Assembly (NCBI GenBank): GCA_011775825.1
Contig: JAABYK010000047.1
Span: 1-16,840, forward strand
Source of the DNA: Candidatus Zhuqueibacterota bacterium
Lineage (GTDB): Bacteria; Zhuqueibacterota; Zhuqueibacteria; Oceanimicrobiales; Oceanimicrobiaceae
Length of the DNA stretch: 16,840 nt
Reading direction: 5' to 3'
The number at the start of each line of letters is the position of its first letter. Positions within the stretch are counted from its first letter, which is position 1. A program made the position numbers and the translations under genes. Shown here piece after piece: positions 11,625-16,840 of the stretch. The notes below the pieces were generated by a model that was not told the origin of the DNA, did not search any database, and saw only the letters and a list, made by a program, of their open reading frames with translations.

Positions 11625-14412
11625 CCATCATACTCCTTTGTTTCTTCCACGAATTCAAGTCGAGATAGCGTTTTAAATATCGCGCCGTATACGATTTTTC
11701 GCACGCGATAAGTTCTTCCGGGGTTCCGTTTGCGACCAGATAGCCTCCCGCGTCTCCTCCTTCCGGTCCCAAATCAATGATGTGGTCGGCACATTTGATG
11801 ACGTCTAAATTGTGTTCAATTACCAGCACCGAGTTGCCGGCCTCGATCAATTGATTGAAACACGCCAAAAGTTTGGAGATGTCGTGAAAATGCAGCCCCG
11901 TCGTAGGTTCATCAAACAGATAAAGCAGATGCTTGCCAGCTTTTTGTCCCAAATGGGCCGCTAACTTGACGCGCTGAGCTTCGCCGCCGGATAAGGTGGT
12001 TGCCGGTTGTCCCAGGCGCAGATAACCTAATCCCACATCATAGAGAACCCTGAGTTTGTTCACCACTTTGGGGGACGCTTCAAAAAACTTCAGCGCCTCA
12101 GAGACGGTCATATTCAGAACGTCATGAATGTTTTTCCATTTGTAGGTAATCTCAAGAATGTTCTTTTGGTAGCGTTTGCCGCCGCAGATTTCGCATTCTA
12201 AATACAAATCCGCCAGGAATTGCATCTCGACTTTTTCGACGCCCGCCCCCTGGCAGCGTTCGCAGCGCCCGCCGGCTGTATTAAATGAAAACGTGCCCGC
12301 GGTAAATCCTTTGGCGCGTGCTCGGCGAGTCTCAGAGAACAACGTTCGAATGCCATCAAACGCCTTCGTGTAGGTAACCGGATTTGAGCGCGGCGTCCGC
12401 CCAATGGGCGATTGATCCACGAGCACGATGCCGTCGATCTGTTCGATGCCTTCGATGCGGTCGTGTTTGCCAACATGCTTTTTCCACTGACCGAAATGTT
12501 TGGCCACACCTGCGTACAAAATGTCGTGTACAAGTGTGCTCTTTCCGGAACCGGAAACCCCGGTCACGATCGCCAACAGACCAAGCGGAATTTCTATGTC
12601 GAGGCTCTTTAAGTTATTTTCGCGGGCATTGATGATCTTGACGCGCTTGCCACTGCCAGGGCGACGGGTTTTGGGTACGGGAATGGATTTATCCCCTTTA
12701 AGATATTGAGCCGTTAGCGTATGGGCGCCATTTTCTATGATTTCATCGAAGGCACCCTGATAAACTACGTCACCGCCGTGTTCTCCGGCACGAGGTCCCA
12801 GATCCAGAAGTTGATCGCTGACTTCCATCATCGCGCGATCGTGCTCGACCACGACCACGGTGTTCCCCAGATTCCGCAATGTCAAAAGGATGTTTATCAG
12901 TCGTTGATTGTCTCTTGGGTGCAACCCAATGGACGGCTCATCCAAAATGTAGAGCGACCCCACAAGCTTGAATCCCACGGCCGTGGCCAAATTTATGCGC
13001 TGATATTCGCCGCCGGACAGCGTTTGCGTTCTGCGGTCCAACGTGAGGTACCCCAAACCCACTTCCACAAGATAATTCAATCGCGAACGCAGTTCCTTCA
13101 GGATTTGGTGCGCCACGTCTGCTTCGAACTCCGTGAGATCCAGATTTTGGAAAAAGTCGTAAACCTCTTGAATGGACATCCGGCAAACTTCGCCGACGTT
13201 CCTGCCATTTATAGAGACATAGGAGGCTTCGGGTCGCAACCGGGTCATGTTACAGTCCGGACACGGAACGAACCCCCGATAACGACTTAAATACACCCGG
13301 ACCCCGATTTTGTATTTCTTCCTTTCCATTTTTCGGAAGAAGCCCCTGATTCCCGGAAAGGTGCCGTCGCCTTCGACCACGAGATTCTTGTGTTCCTCCG
13401 ACAACTCCCGCCAGGGCCGCTGCATGTCGATGCCATGCGCCTGTGCAAACTCGTCCAAGCGCAATCGCATGTTGCGTCGCCGTGGCGTGTTCCAGGGTGC
13501 GACGGCTCCGTCCGCCAGAGTCTTTGAAGGATCGGGCACAACGAGATTCAAATCAAGTTCGATGACTTCCCCAAAGCCGCGACAGGTGGGACAGGCTCCA
13601 AAGGGATTGTTAAACGAAAAAAGCCGCGGCTGCGGTTCGATAAATGAGATGCCACAACGTGAGCATTCAAATGCTTGTGAAAATTTAAGGGGCTCTTGAT
13701 TTTCGATCAAAACTTCCACTTGTCCGTGTCCATGCCTGAAGGCCATATCCAGCGAATCCGCTAACCGGCCTTTAATTCCCGGCTTGACTTTCAGACGATC
13801 CACCAGCACGGATATGTTTTTGTCCTTCACATCCTCCTGATTGAGGTCGTCGAGGTTCATAGGCTGCCCGTCAACAATGAGTCGATAAAATCCCTGGTTC
13901 TTAAGCTCGTTTAGCTCGAAAGCTTTTTCATCCGCAGATGGATTCACCAGTGGGAAAGTGATTTGGATCTTCGTGTCGTTTGGCAACTCGCAAATTCGGT
14001 CGGCCGCATCCTGCACCTGGTCCTTTTTGATTTCGTCCCCGCATTGCGGACAGAACGTCCTGCCGATTCGTGCGTAAAGCAGCCGCAAGTAATCGTGAAT
14101 CTCGGTAGCGGTGGCCACAGTGGAGCGAGAGGTTTTGGTCGGGTTCTTCTGCTCGATGGCCACGGCCGGGGAGATGCCGCGGATTTCATCCACATCCGGG
14201 CGGTCCATGCGCTCCAGGAACTGGCGGGCATATGCGGAGAGAGACTCCACATAGCGGCGCTGACCCTCCGCATACAGCGTATCGAACGCCAAACTGGACT
14301 TGCCAGAACCGGACACACCGGTAATCACGATGAGTTGGTTTCTGGGTAAATCTAAATCGAGGTTCTTCAAATTGTGGACCCGAGCGCCAAGAATTTTTAT
14401 CGCATCTTGCAT
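11617..14412 (-). CDS. uvrA: UvrABC excinuclease subunit A
   Basis: 931 aa, full length for UvrA (about 940), the damage-recognition ATPase of nucleotide-excision repair that loads UvrB. Two ABC ATPase halves: Walker A GVSGSGKSS (32-40), signature LSGGE (465-469) and Walker B ILDEP (489-493); then GVSGSGKST (618-626), LSGGE (807-811) and LFDEPTTGLH (832-841). Zinc modules are intact: Cys250/253/274/277 in the first half and Cys717/720/740/743 in the second. The insertion MDRPDVDEIRGISPAVAIEQKN (69-90) is canonical. The start is ATG with no strong Shine-Dalgarno. It is the first gene of an eight-gene co-directional run and overlaps the LexA-like gene. I see no standard LexA box upstream. Confidence 0.98.
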   Translation of the reverse strand: MQDAIKILGARVHNLKNLDLDLPRNQLIVITGVSGSGKSSLAFDTLYAEGQRRYVESLSAYARQFLERMDRPDVDEIRGISPAVAIEQKNPTKTSRSTVATATEIHDYLRLLYARIGRTFCPQCGDEIKKDQVQDAADRICELPNDTKIQITFPLVNPSADEKAFELNELKNQGFYRLIVDGQPMNLDDLNQEDVKDKNISVLVDRLKVKPGIKGRLADSLDMAFRHGHGQVEVLIENQEPLKFSQAFECSRCGISFIEPQPRLFSFNNPFGACPTCRGFGEVIELDLNLVVPDPSKTLADGAVAPWNTPRRRNMRLRLDEFAQAHGIDMQRPWRELSEEHKNLVVEGDGTFPGIRGFFRKMERKKYKIGVRVYLSRYRGFVPCPDCNMTRLRPEASYVSINGRNVGEVCRMSIQEVYDFFQNLDLTEFEADVAHQILKELRSRLNYLVEVGLGYLTLDRRTQTLSGGEYQRINLATAVGFKLVGSLYILDEPSIGLHPRDNQRLINILLTLRNLGNTVVVVEHDRAMMEVSDQLLDLGPRAGEHGGDVVYQGAFDEIIENGAHTLTAQYLKGDKSIPVPKTRRPGSGKRVKIINARENNLKSLDIEIPLGLLAIVTGVSGSGKSTLVHDILYAGVAKHFGQWKKHVGKHDRIEGIEQIDGIVLVDQSPIGRTPRSNPVTYTKAFDGIRTLFSETRRARAKGFTAGTFSFNTAGGRCERCQGAGVEKVEMQFLADLYLECEICGGKRYQKNILEITYKWKNIHDVLNMTVSEALKFFEASPKVVNKLRVLYDVGLGYLRLGQPATTLSGGEAQRVKLAAHLGQKAGKHLLYLFDEPTTGLHFHDISKLLACFNQLIEAGNSVLVIEHNLDVIKCADHIIDLGPEGGDAGGYLVANGTPEELIACEKSYTARYLKRYLDLNSWKKQRSMMDG

Positions 14413-14814
14413 ACATCAAATATAACAATTTTTGTAACAAAGCAAAATTTCAATTCTATAAATTAAAGGGATATTAGACATCCCATAGGGTAAGCGGAAT
14501 CTTGAACAACAAAAATGTATGGGAGCTTGAGTTAGTTTTTTGTTCAAGATGATGTTAGATGAAAGTCCAGCCATTGATCTGAAAAAAAAATGAAAATGTT
14601 TTTAGCCACTGCTTAACACCGATTGAACACGGATTTGGTTTTCAGTTTTTTGAAAGCAGCTCTCTTGCAACTGCTCGAAGGCGTTCTGCAAATTGTTTCA
14701 CAACAAACCAATCAAAATTCCGTGAAAATCCGTGTGCATCTGTGGCTCAGACTTCAAGGGCCTTTGGTTGCGGCTTTGGCCACGCTGGGTCAATCAGTGA
14801 CAATTTCTTTCATC
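14413..14814. other. Gene-free stretch upstream of uvrA with repeats
   Basis: 402 bases without a convincing gene. It should hold the uvrA promoter; a TATATT lies about 10 bases before the ATG, without a good -35 box. TTTGT-A-ACAAA (14431-14441) is an 11-base palindrome near the start and a possible operator. CTTGAACAA (14501-14509) pairs exactly with TTGTTCAAG (14540-14548) across 30 bases. A poly-A run is at 14582-14590. The right part carries the repeat family also found at the window's left end, listed separately. Confidence 0.5.
14613..14790. repeat. Second copy of the ATCCGTG repeat family, with an inverted arm
   Basis: Bases 14722-14775 match 60-113 at 52 of 54 positions; the two changes are A>C and C>T within the ATCCGTG part. 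The match runs from GTGAAAATCC through the TTTGGTTGCGGC block. Upstream, 14614-14635 carries the same CACCGAT...ACACGGATTT signature in opposite orientation, so the copy has an inverted layout with about 80 bases between arms. It lies just beyond the SDR stop, and the last SDR codons (AAT-CCG-TGA) also match the motif. Confidence 0.7.
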
Positions 14815-15531
14815 TCACGGATTCGTGGCCCAAAGCTCGATCTCCCGCACGAGGGCACGCGGCGGCAAACTCACCGAATGCAGAATCGCTTGTGCGACAT
14901 CCCCAGCGCAAAGTCGCACTCCCGAACCTTCCCTGGGAACCGAATCATAGTCGGTCACACGCGTATCCACCCAGCTTGGGCTCACCACGATTACTCGGAT
15001 ATTGTGTTTGCGGACTTCATACAGCAGCGACTGCGCAAAGCCCATCAGTCCAAATTTGGACGTGCTGTAAGCAGCGCCACCCGGGTCGGCTCGTTTCCCG
15101 GATGTGGAAGAAATCATGACGATGGTCCCGGACGTTTGTTTGATCATTCCGGGGAGGAATGCCCTGCTTACCAGGAACACACCACGAAGATTGGTGTTGA
15201 TAACATTGTCCCAATCGCCGACGGCCAGGTCAACCACCTTACCCCGGGCAAAGTGGGCCGCATTGTTCACCAGAACATCAATGGCACCCCATTCCTTTGA
15301 AACGGTCTCTGCCAGTCTTTCAACCTCCGACTCCTGACTGACGTCTGCCGGGATCACCAGCACTTCGCCGCCGAGCTGCTCGATTTCTTTTGCGACGTCG
15401 TTAAGTTGACGCTCGGTGCGAGCTGTTAATACAACACTCAGCCCTGCTCTTGCAAAGTGGAGCGCGATTTCCCGTCCAATTCCACGGCCTCCGCCGGTAA
15501 TCAGGGCTTTTCTCCCTTTAAGATCACTCAT
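14815..15531 (-). CDS. Short-chain dehydrogenase/reductase (FabG-like)
   Basis: 238 aa, a classical SDR. Nucleotide-binding TGGGRGIG (12-19), Asp63 in ADVS, NNAA (89-92), and catalytic residues Asn114, Ser142 (within ISS), Tyr155 and Lys159 of YSTSK. Arg residues after strand 2 (TARTERQ, 36-42) suggest a preference for NADP(H). The closest named relatives are 3-oxoacyl-ACP reductases, but the family is broad and the gene is not near fatty-acid genes, so the substrate is open. The ATG has AAGGAG 7 bases upstream. It appears to be a single-gene unit: a terminator lies upstream and a repeat region downstream. A 27-base palindrome (15563-15589) before the Shine-Dalgarno suggests repressor control. 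Confidence 0.9.
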   Translation of the reverse strand: MSDLKGRKALITGGGRGIGREIALHFARAGLSVVLTARTERQLNDVAKEIEQLGGEVLVIPADVSQESEVERLAETVSKEWGAIDVLVNNAAHFARGKVVDLAVGDWDNVINTNLRGVFLVSRAFLPGMIKQTSGTIVMISSTSGKRADPGGAAYSTSKFGLMGFAQSLLYEVRKHNIRVIVVSPSWVDTRVTDYDSVPREGSGVRLCAGDVAQAILHSVSLPPRALVREIELWATNP

Positions 15532-15562
15532 TACTGAACTCCTTTCGTTTCCGAATCAAACC

Positions 15563-15589
15563 TTTACTAATCTTCTGAAGTTTAGTAAA
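15563..15589. promoter_or_regulatory. 27-base operator-like palindrome upstream of the SDR gene
   Basis: Outer arms TTTACTAA (15563-15570) and TTAGTAAA (15582-15589) are exactly complementary, as are inner arms CTTC (15572-15575) and GAAG (15577-15580). The whole is symmetrical about 15576 apart from one mismatched pair (15571/15581). It lies 32-58 bases before the ATG, next to two -10-like TATAAC boxes (minus strand, near 15590-15604). Symmetry and place fit a dimeric repressor site, such as a TetR-type one. No regulator gene is adjacent. Confidence 0.5.
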
Positions 15590-15610
15590 GTTATAATGGT
15601 TATAATGAAT

Positions 15611-15650
15611 TCAAAAAATAAAAGCCATGCCAACTGAGTGGCATGGCTTT
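15611..15650 (-). terminator. Rho-independent terminator of pntB
   Basis: A perfect 12-bp stem, AAAGCCATGCCA (15621-15632) with TGGCATGGCTTT (15639-15650), and a 6-base loop. Read on the minus strand it is followed by TTTTATTTTTTG, a strong U-tract. It lies 29 bases after the pntB stop, so it closes that transcript before the SDR gene. On the plus strand the tail is weak. Confidence 0.9.
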
Positions 15651-15678
15651 CCCTCACTGGTGAAAAAACGGAGGCGAA

Positions 15679-16840
15679 CTAGCCTCCTCCTTTTAGCACC
15701 TGAACAATGTCTGTAACCACTTTTTTTGCATCGCCAAACAGCATCATGGTTTTCTCGGCGTAAAAAAGTTCGTTGTCTTCCCCTGCAAAGCCGGGCGACA
15801 GACTGCGTTTGATTATCATCACCGTTCCGGCCTGGTCAACATTTAGAATGGGCATGCCGTAAAGCGCACTTTCTTTCTTATAGCGAGCAGCGGGATTGAT
15901 CACATCGTTGGCGCCGATGACCAAAGCCACATCTGTGTTCTGAAAATCATCGTTGATGGCATCCATTTCGAAAAGCAGATCATACGGGACACTCGCTTCA
16001 GCTAACAACACGTTCATGTGACCGGGCATTCGTCCCGCAACCGGATGGATGGCATATCGGACGTTCACACCACGGTCTTGAAGCATTTCCGCCATTTCCT
16101 GCAGGATGTGCTGCGCTTGTGCCACGGCGAGCCCATAACCCGGCACGATGATCACCGATTCAGCGTTATCGAGCATCATCACGGCATCTTCCGCGGTGTA
16201 CTGGGTGACGGATTTTTCTTCGCCATCGGCCGCGATCATTCCGCCATCGGTACCCACCGCCCCAAAGAGAACATTCGCCAGCGACCGATTCATGGCCCCG
16301 CACATAATATTGGTGAGAATCAGCCCGGATGCTCCGACCAAAGCCCCGCTGATGATCAACACATTATTCGAGATCACAAAGCCGGTTGCTGCAGCGGCCA
16401 GTCCCGAATAAGAGTTGAGTAGCGAAATCACAACCGGCATGTCCGCACCACCTATCGGAATCACCGACAAAACCCCGAGGATTGCCGCCAGAGCCACAAT
16501 CAGAAGGAGCATCACCCATAGCGTCGGATCCAAAACGAAAACCACGCCGAGCGCCAGGGCCACGGCAATGAGGAGACCGTTGGCAAAATTCTGAAATTTG
16601 AAAGTGATTGGTGCGCCACGCATGATGCCTTGCAGCTTGCCGAATGCAATGAGGCTGCCAGTAAACGTGACCGTTCCGATCAACACACTCAAAACCATCG
16701 TACCCAGAACATTAATCGGCGCAGCAAGTTCTTGCATGCGAAAATATTCGGCACAAGCAACTAAAGCGGAGGCGCCGCCGCCAAAACCGTTAAAAATGGC
16801 CACCATTTGTGGCATTGCGGTAAGCGCCACCTTCCTGGCC
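15679..16840 (-). CDS. pntB: NAD(P) transhydrogenase subunit beta (partial, 5' end outside window)
   Basis: The frame is open to the right edge (about 387 codons seen); against a usual length near 460, roughly 75 N-terminal residues are missing. The visible N-terminal part has several membrane helices and the conserved AMTAMPQMVA-like and IPIGGADMPVVISLLNSYSGLAAAATGF blocks. The C-terminal domain III binds NADP(H): VIIVPGYGLAVAQAQH, then INVRYAIHPVAGRMPGHMNVLLAEA-like, MDAINDDF, VIGANDVINPAA, RS.SPGFAG and LFGDAKK. PntB with PntA couples proton flow to hydride transfer from NADH to NADP+, supplying NADPH. pntA should lie upstream, outside the window. The gene ends with a strong terminator. 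Confidence 0.97.
   Translation of the reverse strand, partial: ARKVALTAMPQMVAIFNGFGGGASALVACAEYFRMQELAAPINVLGTMVLSVLIGTVTFTGSLIAFGKLQGIMRGAPITFKFQNFANGLLIAVALALGVVFVLDPTLWVMLLLIVALAAILGVLSVIPIGGADMPVVISLLNSYSGLAAAATGFVISNNVLIISGALVGASGLILTNIMCGAMNRSLANVLFGAVGTDGGMIAADGEEKSVTQYTAEDAVMMLDNAESVIIVPGYGLAVAQAQHILQEMAEMLQDRGVNVRYAIHPVAGRMPGHMNVLLAEASVPYDLLFEMDAINDDFQNTDVALVIGANDVINPAARYKKESALYGMPILNVDQAGTVMIIKRSLSPGFAGEDNELFYAEKTMMLFGDAKKVVTDIVQVLKGGG

Noticed and set aside
12721..13290. A 189-codon plus-strand ORF
   Set aside because: It is entirely antisense to uvrA, and its composition is that of a shadow frame.
14413..14560. LexA/SOS box upstream of uvrA
   Set aside because: No GAACNNNNGTTC, CTGTN8ACAG or GTTCN7GTTC pattern is present. 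The GAAC/GTTC pair at 14501-14548 is about 30 bases apart, too far for a LexA site.
14643..14701. Short minus-strand ORF starting GTG, 19 codons, coding-like
   Set aside because: It is too short, has no Shine-Dalgarno and lies between repeat arms. At most it is a remnant.
14623..15300. A 225-codon plus-strand ORF
   Set aside because: It crosses repeat DNA and the antisense of the SDR gene, with no recognisable domain.

Overview
The window looks like chromosomal DNA of an uncultured-type bacterium. Genes are dense, GC is moderate, start sites usually have AGGAG-type Shine-Dalgarno sequences, and intergenic repeats are present. The mix of a PAS-rich cytosolic histidine kinase, a TlpA-like lipoprotein, a THEP1 NTPase, a RadC/JAMM-DinG fusion and small proteins resembling cyanobacterial families suggests an FCB-group or related candidate phylum. 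That placement is inference; no rRNA, tRNA or strict marker is present. I see no prophage, CRISPR array, transposase gene or tRNA.

Layout. (1) 1-233: noncoding, holding diverged ~65-bp repeat units. (2) 234-956 (-): a YwaF/TMEM164-like membrane protein, followed by a gene-free stretch (957-1330) with a strong 13-bp hairpin. (3) 1331-2930 (-): a compact operon of ECF sigma factor, two-helix anti-sigma factor, YbjQ-family protein and Zn-ribbon protein. The first three genes overlap as ATGA, and the sigma gene starts at TTG. (4) 3218-5899 (+): a divergent orphan histidine kinase, GAF-PAS(x4)-HisKA_3-HATPase, with a recognisable sigma70-type promoter. (5) 5908-6040: a 133-bp MITE-like inverted-repeat element between convergent genes. 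(6) 6038-14412 (-): a long co-directional run uvrA > LexA-like wHTH > tiny Cys-rich ORF > 150-aa unknown > 65-aa antitoxin-like protein > THEP1 NTPase > TlpA-like lipoprotein > JAMM-DinG helicase, with mostly short gaps or overlaps. (7) 14413-14814: noncoding, with a second copy of the repeat found at the left end. (8) 14815-15531 (-): an SDR reductase preceded by an operator-like palindrome. (9) 15621-15650: a strong terminator for (10) pntB, which runs off the right edge.

How the genes fit together. Block 6 opens with nucleotide-excision repair (UvrA) coupled to a peptidase-less LexA-type DNA-binding protein and ends with a DinG-type helicase, so it reads as a DNA-damage or genome-maintenance operon with small accessory genes in the middle. 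Block 3 is a self-contained sigma/anti-sigma switch with two small downstream effectors. The histidine kinase is divergent from it and has no response regulator in the window. PntB and the FabG-like SDR are both NADP(H)-linked but are separated by a terminator.

The most notable points are the JAMM-DinG fusion with one of the four DinG Fe-S cysteines replaced by serine, the CxxW (not CxxC) active site in the adjacent TlpA-like protein, the UvrA-coupled LexA-like wHTH, the MITE-like element with complementary hairpin loops, and the 54-bp repeat copied at both ends of the window.
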